Counted from the first letter of the stretch, positions 18,314-28,093 are shown. The stretch: DNA of 64,000 nucleotides from Acinetobacter brisouisimilis (GCF_000368265.1 NZ_KB851219.1:1729515-1793514), one strand, 5' to 3'. The notes: generated by a model from the sequence alone, not told the origin. Numbers and translations are program-made.

Positions 18314-19834
18314 TTAATCAATAAATTTTTCCGACTGAATGATCAAATCAATGTCCCAATGCTTAAATTGCTCTTGCTCATCGTGCAAATCTGCAACCAG
18401 TAATGGCCATTGTTTCGCATCGCCAGAAACAGTTAATTGCCATTGTTGCGCATCCAAGACCTCTAATTCAATGGCAGGAAGCATCTGATCACTACGACTA
18501 TGATTGAGTAAAACAGCCAGTCTAAGCAGCAAGCAAAGATAAACTAAAGACTGTCCCCCAACCTTTAAAACATCCATTTTGCTTTCACTACGCAATTTAC
18601 GGCGGTGATGTCCAACCAAATGTGATAGATGATTTTGATCAATTTGCGAGAAACCAGGAATATCAGAATGCTGCAACAAATATGCACCATGACGATGATA
18701 TCCACCATGACTAATCGCTAAACCGATTTCATGCAAATAAGCTGCACGACGAATTAAGTCACTGTCTTCATTAGTTAATTTTAGTTTACTCGCAACTGAG
18801 TCAAATAAAAATTGAGCAGTTTTTACGACACGTTCCGCTTGTTTTGGATCAGCACTATAACGACCAATCAGTGCCTGTACACTACGATCTCGGATATCTT
18901 CATGCTTAAAACGACCCAGAAGGTCATACATCACACCTTCACGTAATGCACCATCTGAATACATCAAATGGTCAATATCCAAAACTTCAAACGCTGCATA
19001 TAAAATAGCAACCCCAGCTGGCAAAACTGCTCGGCGATCTTCTTTTAAGCCAGAAAATTCCATTTCTGAAACATGCTTATATTTAAGCAATTTATCTTTG
19101 AGTTTTTCTAAGCCTTCACGAGTCACACTTTCTTGTTCATCACTCCAGCCCATGTTGACCATAATCTGGCGGCACGCTTTAATTGTTCCACTTGAACCAA
19201 CAACCGTATCCCAACCCTCTGCTTTAAAATAGTTGGCAATCGCAGAAAGTTCCTTACAGGCGGCAACAAACGCTTTATTAAAATTTTTATAATTAATTTC
19301 ACCATCTTCAAAATATTTTTTGGTGAAAGCCACACAACCCATTTGCAAAGATTCAGTACATAAAGGTTCGAATCGTTCGCCAATAATAAACTCGGTTGAT
19401 CCCCCACCAATATCAATCACCAATCGACGACCACCATTAGCCATGGTATGTGAGACACCCAAATAAATCAGACGTGCTTCTTCACGCCCAGCAATAATTT
19501 CAATTGGTTTTGGCAAAATTTCAGCTGCTTGCTGAATAAATTCATGTCCATTTTTAGCTTGGCGTAACGCATTGGTCGCCACAATACGCAACCGATTCGG
19601 TTGTACTGAACTTAAACGTCCGACAAAACGTGCCAAACACGCTAAACCACGCTGTTGGGCCGCTTCGGTTAAATTTTTATTTTCATCTAATCCAGCAGCA
19701 AGCTGTACCTTTTCCGACATTGAAACAACTTTCTTAACTTCTCCGTGATCTACACGGGCAATTGCCAAGTGAAAGCTGTTTGACCCCATATCAATTGCAG
19801 CGAGCAATTCTTCATCAATCAGAAAATCAGACAT
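18314..19834 (-). CDS. ppx: Exopolyphosphatase (Ppx/GppA family)
   Basis: A 506-residue member of the actin-like ASKHA ATPase fold. AAIDMGSNSFHLAIARV at the N-terminus is the phosphate-1 motif and LVIDIGGGSTEFIIG the phosphate-2 motif. The C-terminal third resembles the HD-like domain of Ppx. It removes terminal phosphates from polyphosphate and may also act on pppGpp; relA is elsewhere in this window. The ATG at 19834 is used; the frame extends to a TTG at 19846. It is divergent from trxA. Confidence 0.9.
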   Translation of the reverse strand: MSDFLIDEELLAAIDMGSNSFHLAIARVDHGEVKKVVSMSEKVQLAAGLDENKNLTEAAQQRGLACLARFVGRLSSVQPNRLRIVATNALRQAKNGHEFIQQAAEILPKPIEIIAGREEARLIYLGVSHTMANGGRRLVIDIGGGSTEFIIGERFEPLCTESLQMGCVAFTKKYFEDGEINYKNFNKAFVAACKELSAIANYFKAEGWDTVVGSSGTIKACRQIMVNMGWSDEQESVTREGLEKLKDKLLKYKHVSEMEFSGLKEDRRAVLPAGVAILYAAFEVLDIDHLMYSDGALREGVMYDLLGRFKHEDIRDRSVQALIGRYSADPKQAERVVKTAQFLFDSVASKLKLTNEDSDLIRRAAYLHEIGLAISHGGYHRHGAYLLQHSDIPGFSQIDQNHLSHLVGHHRRKLRSESKMDVLKVGGQSLVYLCLLLRLAVLLNHSRSDQMLPAIELEVLDAQQWQLTVSGDAKQWPLLVADLHDEQEQFKHWDIDLIIQSEKFID

Positions 19835-20031
19835 TGTGCATAACAAATCAACTTAATTGCTGCTTAGAGTAATTCACTCACCGCAAATTGAAAAGCAGTT
19901 TACGGGCTGAACAGCCAGTTTTTCACTAGATTTTCATGATTATTGCTACTGTCGATTAAATCAATCGTGATGATCCATTAGACAAAAAACCAGTGGCATC
20001 CGAGAATGCAACTATTCATCAGACTATGATG

Positions 20032-20059
20032 TTGAAAATAGCTGTGTAATACTTATATA
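20032..20059 (+). promoter_or_regulatory. Candidate sigma-70 promoter for trxA
   Basis: TTGAAA (20032-20037) and TATATA (20054-20059) are separated by 16 bases, about 50 bases before the trxA start codon. Confidence 0.5.
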
Positions 20060-20110
20060 TCTATATAAATAAAGACTGTTATTGACAACTGATCATATTG
20101 GAGCATTTGT

Positions 20111-20434
20111 ATGTCTAACCTAGTTAATACCACAGACGCAGATTTCAAAGCTGACGTTCTGGATTCTGAAACACCTGTACTTGTAGATTTTTGGGCTGGC
20201 TGGTGTGGTCCTTGTAAAGCGATTGCTCCTGTTTTAGAAGACTTATCTCGCGAATACGAAGGTAAAGTGAAAGTTGTTAAAGTTGACGTCACCAACTGTG
20301 AAGCAACTGCTGTGAACTACAACATTCGCAATATTCCTGCATTATTGTTGTTCAAAAATGGTGAAGTTGTTGCTCAACAAGTCGGTGCTGTGCCTCGTTC
20401 ACGTCTTGTTGCGTTTATCGACGAAAATATCTAA
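20111..20434 (+). CDS. trxA: Thioredoxin
   Basis: A 107-residue cytoplasmic thioredoxin with the active site W31-C32-G-P-C35 in FWAGWCGPCKAIAP, the structural cis-proline in NIPALLLF and no export signal. It reduces protein disulfides with electrons from thioredoxin reductase. It supports, among others, ribonucleotide reductase and PAPS reductase. A GGAG ribosome binding site precedes the ATG. It is followed by a terminator and then rho, an order common in Gammaproteobacteria. Confidence 0.96.
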   Translation: MSNLVNTTDADFKADVLDSETPVLVDFWAGWCGPCKAIAPVLEDLSREYEGKVKVVKVDVTNCEATAVNYNIRNIPALLLFKNGEVVAQQVGAVPRSRLVAFIDENI

Positions 20435-20449
20435 ATCTAAAAAATCCGA

Positions 20450-20480
20450 CAAAATACGCCATTTTTTGCGTATTTTGTTT
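20450..20480 (+). terminator. Intrinsic terminator after trxA
   Basis: CAAAATACGC and GCGTATTTTG arms around an 8-base loop, then TTT. It lies 15 bases past the trxA stop. Confidence 0.75.
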
Positions 20481-20488
20481 GGTGTAAA

Positions 20489-20517
20489 TTGACAATTCCC
20501 CAGATGTCACTTATATT
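20489..20517 (+). promoter_or_regulatory. Sigma-70 promoter for rho
   Basis: TTGACA (20489-20494) and TATATT (20512-20517) with an ideal 17-base spacer. Transcription should start near 20524, which leaves a leader of about 210 bases before the rho start codon. Confidence 0.75.
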
Positions 20518-20521
20518 CTTA

Positions 20522-20550
20522 TTGCTCAAGGAAGGCAAAGCCTTAAGCAA
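20522..20550 (+). promoter_or_regulatory. Hairpin at the start of the rho leader
   Basis: TTGCT-C-AAGG pairs with CCTT-A-AGCAA around a 9-base loop, right at the predicted transcript start. The remaining leader to 20734 contains no gene. E. coli rho is autoregulated in its leader, and a similar role here is plausible but unproven. Confidence 0.45.
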
Positions 20551-20734
20551 GTCCTTTCTTGCAACACAACAAAAGATCGCCGCTCGGCACTGCAATTGTT
20601 TATTTTGATTTTCGAACAATGAACTAACCAGATTCTGCGTTTATTGTGCAACTTTCATTGCATGCGGCTGACTCTTGCATTTACTTCCAAATCGTTACTC
20701 TAGATGTTCTTACATCGACACACACTGACCACCT

Positions 20735-21997
20735 ATGAATTTAACTGAACTCAAGAAAAAACCGATTGGCGAACTCATTAAAATTGCTGAGTTTATGGGC
20801 CTTGAGGGGATGGCGCGTAACCGTAAACAGGATATTATTTTCGCGATTTTAAAACGTCATGCCATGAACGGTGAAGAAATCTTTGGCGATGGTGTTTTAG
20901 AAATTTTGTCTGATGGTTTCGGTTTCCTACGTACAGCAGCGGGTTCTTACCTCGCTGGACCTGATGATATCTATGTTAGCCCGTCTCAAATTCGACGTTT
21001 TAACCTGCGCACAGGTGACACAATTGCAGGAACCATTCGCCCTCCAAAAGAAGGCGAGCGCTATTTTGCATTATTAAAAGTTAACCAAATTAACTACGAT
21101 ACACCTGAAAACTCACGTAACAAGATCTTATTTGAAAACTTAACCCCGCTTTTCCCGACAGAACAACTGATCATGGAACTCGGGAATGGTTCAACAGAAG
21201 ATTTAACCGCTCGTGTTGTTGATTTAATCGCACCGATTGGTAAAGGGCAACGTTCAATTATTGTTGCACCGCCAAAAGCGGGTAAAACCATGTTGTTGCA
21301 AAACATTGCTCAATCAATTGTACGCAATAACCCAGAAGTTTTCTTGATTGTTCTACTCATTGACGAACGCCCAGAAGAAGTCACCGAAATGGAACGTACA
21401 GTTCGCGGTGAAGTTGTTGCATCAACCTTTGACGAATCACCAGCGCGCCATGTACAAGTTGCCGAAATGGTCATCGAAAAAGCCAAACGCTTAGTTGAAC
21501 ATAAAAAAGATGTCGTCATCCTACTCGATTCGATTACTCGTTTAGCACGTGCCTACAACACAGTTATTCCATCTTCAGGTAAAGTTTTAACTGGTGGTGT
21601 AGATGCCCATGCACTTGAACGTCCAAAACGTTTCTTTGGTGCAGCACGTAATATTGAAGAAGGTGGATCATTGACCATCATCTCAACTGCATTGATTGAA
21701 ACAGGCAGTAAAATGGATGATGTGATTTATGAGGAATTCAAAGGTACGGGTAACCAAGAGATTACGCTTGACCGTCGTATTGCTGAAAAACGTGTCTTCC
21801 CTGCCATGAACCTGAAAAAATCAGGTACTCGTCGCGAAGAACGCCTCATGAGTGAAGACAACCTACGCAAAGTATGGATTCTACGCAAACTACTTCATCC
21901 AATGGATGAGTTGACAGCAATGGAATTTTTACTCGATCGTATGAAAGAAACCAAAACCAATGACGATTTCTTTGAACAAATGAAACGTAAACAATAA
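20735..21997 (+). CDS. rho: Transcription termination factor Rho
   Basis: A 420-residue hexameric RNA helicase that ends transcription at Rho-dependent sites. The N-terminal helical part ([20 protein letters not shown]) and the cold-shock-type RNA-binding fold [22 protein letters not shown], seen as [18 protein letters not shown], come first. The ATPase core follows, with P-loop APPKAGKT near residues 178-185 and [27 protein letters not shown] is the Walker B/Q-loop area. The length is normal for the family. It has its own strong promoter and a long leader. Confidence 0.97.
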   Translation: MNLTELKKKPIGELIKIAEFMGLEGMARNRKQDIIFAILKRHAMNGEEIFGDGVLEILSDGFGFLRTAAGSYLAGPDDIYVSPSQIRRFNLRTGDTIAGTIRPPKEGERYFALLKVNQINYDTPENSRNKILFENLTPLFPTEQLIMELGNGSTEDLTARVVDLIAPIGKGQRSIIVAPPKAGKTMLLQNIAQSIVRNNPEVFLIVLLIDERPEEVTEMERTVRGEVVASTFDESPARHVQVAEMVIEKAKRLVEHKKDVVILLDSITRLARAYNTVIPSSGKVLTGGVDAHALERPKRFFGAARNIEEGGSLTIISTALIETGSKMDDVIYEEFKGTGNQEITLDRRIAEKRVFPAMNLKKSGTRREERLMSEDNLRKVWILRKLLHPMDELTAMEFLLDRMKETKTNDDFFEQMKRKQ

Positions 21998-22012
21998 TTC
22001 ATCCGCTATTTT

Positions 22013-22039
22013 CAAGCCACTAACGCTTTTAGTGGCTTG
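22013..22039 (+). terminator. Strong hairpin after rho without a T-tract
   Basis: CAAGCCACTAA and TTAGTGGCTTG are perfect 11-base arms around a 5-base loop, 16 bases past the rho stop. The expected run of T is missing, so it may protect the mRNA 3' end or work with Rho rather than act as a classical terminator. Confidence 0.55.
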
Positions 22040-22297
22040 AAGTTGACAACAATTACATATCTTCACAATCTCTTTACTTATTTGTTAAAATTTATTTTTA
22101 CTCATTTTTTCATTTATTTCACCTCAAAGAAAAGTCTGTGCTTTTTTCAATAGTTACTCCATCATTTATCCAAATGTAATTTTCTTTTTTATTGTTATTT
22201 TCTGTTAAAACACCCCCTAAAAAACCCGTTTTTTTTGCGTTTTTTTTCATTCAGCAGTAGTAATTCAATATGTGCAGTGATAGCATATTGTCATGCC

Positions 22298-22378
22298 AGC
22301 AAACTTGCTCCATGCGTTGTTACCTATCGAACGTATAGGGATAATTAAAGCACAAACAAGTTTGCTTAGGTTTTTTTT
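22298..22378 (+). ncRNA. Structured leader or small RNA ending in a terminator-like element
   Basis: AGCAAACTTG (22298-22307) pairs perfectly with CAAGTTTGCT (22357-22366), closing a region that holds an inner perfect hairpin CCTAT/ATAGG (22323-22339). The outer arm is followed by TAGG and eight T residues (22371-22378), which end 25 bases before the lipoprotein start codon. The first arm can also fold on the bases just after it (AGCAA with TTGCT). The layout suggests an attenuator in the lipoprotein mRNA or an independent small RNA. No known RNA family is recognised. The rest of the 22040-22297 interval is AT-rich without a gene. Confidence 0.45.
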
Positions 22379-22403
22379 GTCTCTAATTTATGAGAGTGAT
22401 GCC

Positions 22404-22646
22404 ATGTTATTCAAGAAAATTGCTATCGCAGCTGCTGTTGTTACAACTTTAGCTTTCGTTGGTTGTGCTAAGAAAACTCAAGAAGCTGCTCCAGCTTCTG
22501 CTCCAGCTTCTGCTGCTGCTGCATCTGAAGCTACTACTGCTGCTGCATCTGAAGCTACTACTGCTGCTGCATCTGAAGCTACTGCTGCTGCTGCATCTGA
22601 TGCTGCTCCAGCTTCTGCTCCAGCTTCTGCTCCAGCTTCTCACTAA
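22404..22646 (+). CDS. Small Ala/Ser-rich repeat lipoprotein
   Basis: An 80-residue putative lipoprotein. The basic start MLFKK is followed by a hydrophobic segment ending in LAFVGC, with lipid-bearing Cys21; the residue at -3 is Phe, which is less usual. After a short KKTQE linker the mature part is almost all Ala, Ser, Pro, Thr and Glu. It contains four AAASEATT-like units (residues 38-69) encoded by near-identical 24-base repeats from 22515 to 22610, bracketed by PAS repeats. No enzyme domain is present. A GAGAG ribosome binding site precedes the ATG. Such a chain would be a flexible envelope tether or spacer; the function is unknown. Confidence 0.75.
   Translation: MLFKKIAIAAAVVTTLAFVGCAKKTQEAAPASAPASAAAASEATTAAASEATTAAASEATAAAASDAAPASAPASAPASH
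22515..22610 (+). repeat. Four tandem 24-base repeats inside the lipoprotein gene
   Basis: Four 24-base units encode AAASEATT or a close variant. The first two are identical in sequence and the later two carry a few substitutions. They are flanked by 12-base GCTCCAGCTTCT units. Unit gain or loss would keep the reading frame. Confidence 0.8.
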
Positions 22647-22663
22647 TTCATCCGAATCTAGTG

Positions 22664-22697
22664 AAAAAAGAGAGAGTCTAATGACTCTCTTTTTTTA
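22664..22697. terminator. Bidirectional intrinsic terminator
   Basis: AGAGAGTC and GACTCTCT arms around TAAT with A- and T-runs. It sits between the convergent lipoprotein and merR-type genes and includes the merR-type stop codon. Confidence 0.85.
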
Positions 22698-23073
22698 TGC
22701 CTAAATTTTGGATACAGTTAAGCTGAATAGGACAAAGCTGCTGTTGTAACATCCCTTCTAGTAATTCTTTTAACGTATGCAATTGCTGTAATTTTTCTTC
22801 AACTTCTACAAGTTTTCCTTTTAAGGACTCTTGTAACTGTTCAGCAGAAAGTTGTTCTTGTATTGCCAGTATTTTGATTAAGTCTGCAATTTCACTCAAT
22901 TGAAACCCCAACGACTTTGCTAACTGAATCAGTTCTAAACGAAAAACCATCTGTTCAGAATAATGGCGATAGCCATTCTCAGCTCTCTGAGCCTCAATTA
23001 ATCCCAGTTTCTCATAAAAACGTAGCGCATCTCGACTTAAGCCTACTCGTTTTCCTAATGCATGAATAAGCAT
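22678..23073 (-). CDS. MerR family transcriptional regulator
   Basis: A 131-residue regulator. The N-terminal winged helix-turn-helix is typical: VGLSRDALRFYEKLGLIEA and NGYRHYSEQMVFRLELIQLAKSLGFQLSEI. A dimerisation coiled coil covers about residues 75-112. The C-terminal effector loop contains Cys114 and Cys120 five residues apart, reminiscent of metal- or redox-sensing MerR proteins, although the spacing matches none of CueR, ZntR or SoxR exactly. It is divergent from the SDR gene; the 73-base gap holds a MerR-type promoter (23085-23116). The effector is unknown. Confidence 0.85.
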   Translation of the reverse strand: MLIHALGKRVGLSRDALRFYEKLGLIEAQRAENGYRHYSEQMVFRLELIQLAKSLGFQLSEIADLIKILAIQEQLSAEQLQESLKGKLVEVEEKLQQLHTLKELLEGMLQQQLCPIQLNCIQNLGIKKESH

Positions 23074-23084
23074 GATTATTCTTC

Positions 23085-23116
23085 TTGACTATAGAGTGGA
23101 CTCCACAGTTTAGACT
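23085..23116 (+). promoter_or_regulatory. MerR-type promoter and operator for the SDR gene
   Basis: TTGACT (23085-23090) is separated by 19 bases from TTAGAC (23110-23115), or by 20 from TAGACT. The overlong spacer contains the palindrome GTGGA-C-TCCAC (23096-23106). An overlong spacer with a dyad inside is the hallmark of promoters activated by MerR proteins through DNA distortion. Confidence 0.65.
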
Positions 23117-23146
23117 AAATCGCAATATAACCCTACAGGAAAAATT

Positions 23147-24202
23147 ATGGCGATTTTAATCACAGGTGCGACAGGCTTTTTAGGACGATTTGTACTATTA
23201 GAATTATTACAGCAAAAACAAGACGTGATTGCCCTACTCCGCAATCCTGAACAGCAGATGCCTAGCTTATGCAAATGGCTACAAGAGAAAGGCTGTGATA
23301 CTGCTTATTTACAATGTATTCAAGGAGATTTAGCACAAAGTGATTTGGCTATATCCACTTCAGATTGGCAGCATTTAACTCAAGTAGATACATTGATCCA
23401 CACAGGTGTTTTATTTGCATGGAATTTAACTGCGGCGCAAGCTCAAATGACCAATGTTAATGGCAGTTTAACCCTCATCCAACTCTTAAAAGAACGGACA
23501 CAACTACAGAGAGTCATACTGATTTCAGGCTATATGCTGACGTTACAAACATACTTGCAGCAATATGGCATTGATCCAGCACAACCACTGCAAAGTAACT
23601 GGCAGTTGCTTTACAACCAACTGGGTAGCTATGAAGCTTCAAAAATTGAAGCGCATTTTCGTAGCCTAGCACTTGCTCAAGCGCTTAAACTGGACTGGAC
23701 AGTGATTCATCCAGCGACACTAATAGGTGCTCAAGGCACTGGCGAAGTGGCAGAGCATCAGGTATTTACCCAAATTATTAAACAGATTAATCAAGGTAAA
23801 ATGCTTGCTCTTCCTGGCTCAGCTCAACACACCTTACCGTGGGTAAGTGTAGATCATGTAGTTCAGGGCATTACTCAGTGTTTAAAGGATACATCGAGTT
23901 ATCAACAGGAAATTCTGCTGGTACATCCGCAAAGTTTATCTTTTCATCACGTTGTCAGATTGATTGCAAAGCAGCTCAAAATCCAGCCTCCTCGCTTTTG
24001 TGTTCCACTTCCAATACTAGCAACACTACTCAGATGGCAACCACTTGCCCAGCACCTCAATCTCTCTCGGGAAATGCTCGAGTTTCTACGTACTGAACCA
24101 CTAACACCAAATCAATCATATACAGTGCATCATGCATCTCAATCGTCTTTAGAAGAACAGCTGATGCAAAGTGTTGCTTGGGTTAAGCAGCATTATTTAT
24201 AA
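23147..24202 (+). CDS. Extended SDR / NAD-dependent epimerase-like oxidoreductase
   Basis: A 351-residue extended short-chain dehydrogenase. The NAD(P) loop GATGFLG is at residues 7-13 and the active-site Tyr162-x3-Lys166 lies in YEASK. HPATLIGAQGTGE and LPWVSVDHVVQGI are common in NAD-dependent epimerases and related reductases. The substrate is not evident. AGGA precedes the ATG. The promoter shared with the divergent MerR-type gene suggests induction by whatever that regulator senses, possibly an electrophile or aldehyde that this enzyme reduces; that is inference. Confidence 0.78.
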   Translation: MAILITGATGFLGRFVLLELLQQKQDVIALLRNPEQQMPSLCKWLQEKGCDTAYLQCIQGDLAQSDLAISTSDWQHLTQVDTLIHTGVLFAWNLTAAQAQMTNVNGSLTLIQLLKERTQLQRVILISGYMLTLQTYLQQYGIDPAQPLQSNWQLLYNQLGSYEASKIEAHFRSLALAQALKLDWTVIHPATLIGAQGTGEVAEHQVFTQIIKQINQGKMLALPGSAQHTLPWVSVDHVVQGITQCLKDTSSYQQEILLVHPQSLSFHHVVRLIAKQLKIQPPRFCVPLPILATLLRWQPLAQHLNLSREMLEFLRTEPLTPNQSYTVHHASQSSLEEQLMQSVAWVKQHYL

Positions 24203-24207
24203 AAAAT

Positions 24208-24230
24208 AAGGGGTGAATCAATCACCCCTT
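24208..24230. terminator. Intrinsic terminator after the SDR gene
   Basis: AAGGGGTGA and TCACCCCTT arms around a 5-base loop, between the convergent SDR and ihfA genes. The T-tract is short and mixed with C. Confidence 0.7.
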
Positions 24231-24247
24231 CTCTTTCCAAGACTCGA

Positions 24248-24547
24248 TTAGTCTTGTTCGATTTCATTACCCACGCGCTGTCTAAACTTCTGACCAGCAC
24301 GGAAGGTGACTACGCGGCGCGCAGAAATTGGAATTTCTTCGCCCGTTTTCGGGTTGCGACCAGGGCGCTGACGTTTGTCACGTAGCTCAAAGTTCCCAAA
24401 CCCCGAAAGTTTAACCTGTTCGCCAGCGATTAATGCTTGGCTAATTTCATCAAAGAATAGCTCAACCATTTGTTTGGCTTCACGACGGTTTAAATTCGTA
24501 AGCTCACTTAAATGATCTGCCATTTCTGCTTTTGTTAATGCTGTCAT
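24248..24547 (-). CDS. ihfA: Integration host factor subunit alpha
   Basis: A 99-residue DNA-bending protein that pairs with IhfB and acts in recombination, replication and promoter architecture. The start [16 protein letters not shown], the arm region [21 protein letters not shown] with the intercalating Pro, and [13 protein letters not shown] are all diagnostic. Its ATG overlaps the pheT stop by 4 bases (ATGA), the usual pheST-ihfA coupling in Gammaproteobacteria. Confidence 0.96.
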   Translation of the reverse strand: MTALTKAEMADHLSELTNLNRREAKQMVELFFDEISQALIAGEQVKLSGFGNFELRDKRQRPGRNPKTGEEIPISARRVVTFRAGQKFRQRVGNEIEQD

Positions 24548-26925
24548 GACGCCCTCAATGTTGCTTGATAAGTGTTTTGCAACACTTCAATGATGTGATC
24601 CATACCTGACTTAATTTCAGCATCTTCTAGTGTTCTCGAAGCATGTTGCCACAACAAAGCAAATGCCAACGATCGCTTACCAGCCTCAACCCCTTGTCCA
24701 GTATATACATCGAACAACCACGTTGAATCGAGAAGCTCTCCACCAGTTTGTTGAATTAACTGCTGAATCTCTTTTACCTCAATCTTATCATCAATTAAAA
24801 GCGCAATATCACGTCTAACCGACGGAAAACGTGATAATTCTGTAAAATTAGATACATAAGATTGCAAAACAGCCGTTTGATCGAGTTCAGCCACCCAAGT
24901 TGTACCCAAATCCAATTCATTTTCCAATGATGGATGCAAACGACCCAAGTAACCAATTGACTGACCATCAACCACAATTTCAGCCGACTGTCCAGGATGT
25001 AGCCATTCACGAGTCGAACGTTGGTACTCAACATTCACACGTCCAGCCGCAAGAATTTGCTCAACTTCACCTTTCAGGTCAAAGAAATCCATTGGCTGAG
25101 TTTTCACATGCCACTGCTCTGGTGCAGACGAACCTACCGCAATTAACGCCAGCGTCGGGATTTGTTTAAGCTCATCAATATTGGTTGCATTTTGATAATC
25201 AAAGCGCAGACCTAACTCGAAGAAACGTACACGGTTTTGCTGACGGTTCAGGTTGTACTGCACACAAGGAATCAAACTCGATAGCAAAGTGCTACGCATG
25301 ACTGCCAAATCACTCGAAATTGGATTTGCCAATGCCAATGGCTGTACATTTGGATTGAGTTGTTTTTCCAATTTCAAATCAGCAAAACTAAAACTGATCG
25401 CTTCTTGGTAACCCAAAGTTGCGATGGTTTGACGTAATTGAGCCAATTCAAAACGGTCTTGATATGTCGCCAATTGCACATCAATTTTTGGCAAGCTGAT
25501 TTGAATGTTGTCATAGCCGTGAATACGTGCCACTTCTTCAATCAAGTCTTGGTAGATTGCCATATCATAACGGTGTGATGGCGGTACAACTGACCACTCA
25601 CCTTGTGCTTTGACCGTTACTGCGCAGCCTAAACGGGTTAAAGCATCGGTAATAAAGTCGCTTGCCACGGTATAACCCAGCAATTGATCCACTTGTGCTT
25701 GATTCAGTTCAATCGCTTCACGTTTTGGCAATAGGTCTGTCTGTTCAGCTACAGTTACAGGACCAAATTCACCACCTGCAAGCTGTTGAATCAACTGTGA
25801 GGCACGGTTCATTGCCAAAATTGGCAATTCAAAGTCTACGCCACGTTCAAAACGCTGAGATGAATCAGTGTGCAAACCGAAACGGCGCGCACGTCCTGCA
25901 ATTGCAAGCGGGTTAAAGAATGCACTTTCAAGGAAAATATCTTGAGTGTCATCGGTCACGCTCGATGCCAGACCACCCATGATGCCTGCGATTGCCAAGG
26001 TTTTTGCATCATCTGCAATTACCATGACATCTTCATTCAGCTCCACTTCTTGCTCATTGAGCAATTGCAGTTTTTCTTGTGCTGTTGCTTGACGAACCTG
26101 TATCGTACCTTCAAGTTTTGCCAAGTCAAATGCATGCATTGGCTGACCAAGTTCAAGCAAGACGTAGTTGGTAATATCCACCAAAATGCTATGCGTGCGC
26201 ACACCTGAACGGGTCAAGGCTTGCTCCATCCATTCTGGTGTCGCTGCTTTCACGTTGACATTTTTAATGACACGCCCCAAATAACGTGGTGCACCTTGTG
26301 TAGTCACAACAACTGCTTTTTCATCTGCAATGGTAACTGCAACAGGTTGAATCTCAGGCTGAGTCACTGGCAATTGGTTAATTACCCCAATTTCACGGGC
26401 AATCCCACGGATACTAAAGCAGTCACCACGATTTGGTGTAATTGAAATATCAATGACGTTGTCATCAAGTTTCAAGTATTCACGAATGTTAACACCAATT
26501 GGCGCATCTTCAGGCAGTTCAAGCAAACCATCGATTTTATCTTCAAGGTCAATCTCTGAAGCGCCACACAACATACCGTGTGATTCAATACCACGAAGCT
26601 TGCCTTTTTTGATTTTGAAATCGCCTGGCAAAACTGCACCAACGGTTGCAACAGGTGCTTTCATGCCTACACACACGTTTGGCGCACCGCACACGATTTG
26701 TAATGGCTCACCTGAACCGATATTCACTGTAGTTACACGTAAGCGGTCTGCATCTGGATGTTGTTCTACTGTCAGTACCTCACCCACCACAACGCCTGTA
26801 AATGCTTTGGCTACAGGCGAAAGCTCATCGACTTCCAAGCCGAGCATGGTCAGTTGTTCAGATAATGTATTGCTATCGATTGCTGGGTTGACCCATGTGC
26901 GCAGCCAGTTTTCGCTAATTTTCAT
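24544..26925 (-). CDS. pheT: Phenylalanine-tRNA ligase beta subunit
   Basis: A 793-residue subunit of the tetrameric PheRS. The N-terminal tRNA-binding OB domain has [15 protein letters not shown] and CGAPNV. The B3/B4 editing region ([30 protein letters not shown]) and the B5 domain follow. The C-terminal ferredoxin-like anticodon-binding domain ends the protein with [11 protein letters not shown]. The length is normal. pheS lies 119 bases upstream, a gap that contains a palindromic repeat-like sequence, and ihfA overlaps its end. Confidence 0.96.
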   Translation of the reverse strand: MKISENWLRTWVNPAIDSNTLSEQLTMLGLEVDELSPVAKAFTGVVVGEVLTVEQHPDADRLRVTTVNIGSGEPLQIVCGAPNVCVGMKAPVATVGAVLPGDFKIKKGKLRGIESHGMLCGASEIDLEDKIDGLLELPEDAPIGVNIREYLKLDDNVIDISITPNRGDCFSIRGIAREIGVINQLPVTQPEIQPVAVTIADEKAVVVTTQGAPRYLGRVIKNVNVKAATPEWMEQALTRSGVRTHSILVDITNYVLLELGQPMHAFDLAKLEGTIQVRQATAQEKLQLLNEQEVELNEDVMVIADDAKTLAIAGIMGGLASSVTDDTQDIFLESAFFNPLAIAGRARRFGLHTDSSQRFERGVDFELPILAMNRASQLIQQLAGGEFGPVTVAEQTDLLPKREAIELNQAQVDQLLGYTVASDFITDALTRLGCAVTVKAQGEWSVVPPSHRYDMAIYQDLIEEVARIHGYDNIQISLPKIDVQLATYQDRFELAQLRQTIATLGYQEAISFSFADLKLEKQLNPNVQPLALANPISSDLAVMRSTLLSSLIPCVQYNLNRQQNRVRFFELGLRFDYQNATNIDELKQIPTLALIAVGSSAPEQWHVKTQPMDFFDLKGEVEQILAAGRVNVEYQRSTREWLHPGQSAEIVVDGQSIGYLGRLHPSLENELDLGTTWVAELDQTAVLQSYVSNFTELSRFPSVRRDIALLIDDKIEVKEIQQLIQQTGGELLDSTWLFDVYTGQGVEAGKRSLAFALLWQHASRTLEDAEIKSGMDHIIEVLQNTYQATLRAS

Positions 26926-26947
26926 TTCGTAAAAAACCTATATATCT

Positions 26948-27055
26948 AAAATCTTTAATCCCCTCTCTAGTCCAACTTCCACATTGCCGGAAAATTTCAT
27001 TCTTTAATGCGGAGTGCTTCCTCTTTTCAAAGAAGAGCTTAGGAGAGGATTTTAA
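26948..27055. repeat. Imperfect palindromic intergenic element between pheS and pheT
   Basis: The two ends are imperfect inverted copies (AATCCCCTCTCTAGTCC against AATCCTCTCCTAAGCTC read from the other end), and an inner stem CTCTT/AAGAG lies near 27021-27037. The whole could fold into a long hairpin in the pheS-pheT mRNA. Acinetobacter genomes carry dispersed intergenic palindromes of this general look, but no second copy was found in this window, so family membership is inferred. Confidence 0.4.
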
Positions 27056-27064
27056 AAAATCTGT

Positions 27065-28093
<1,029 letters not shown>

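Noticed and set aside
22293-22403. 37-residue N-terminal extension of the lipoprotein
   Set aside because: It would put the lipobox at residue 58 and runs through the hairpin and T-tract. The ATG at 22404 gives a proper signal peptide.
22515-22610. CRISPR-like or satellite array
   Set aside because: The repeats are directly tandem without spacers, lie in frame in a gene and encode a repetitive protein.
22449-22643. Ser/Arg/Trp-rich frame antisense to the lipoprotein and a Leu-rich frame on the same strand
   Set aside because: Both are products of reading the 24-base repeats in other frames.
26453-26932. 159-codon open frame on the plus strand opposite pheT
   Set aside because: It is fully antisense to the conserved pheT N-terminal domain, low in recognisable motifs and without a ribosome binding site.
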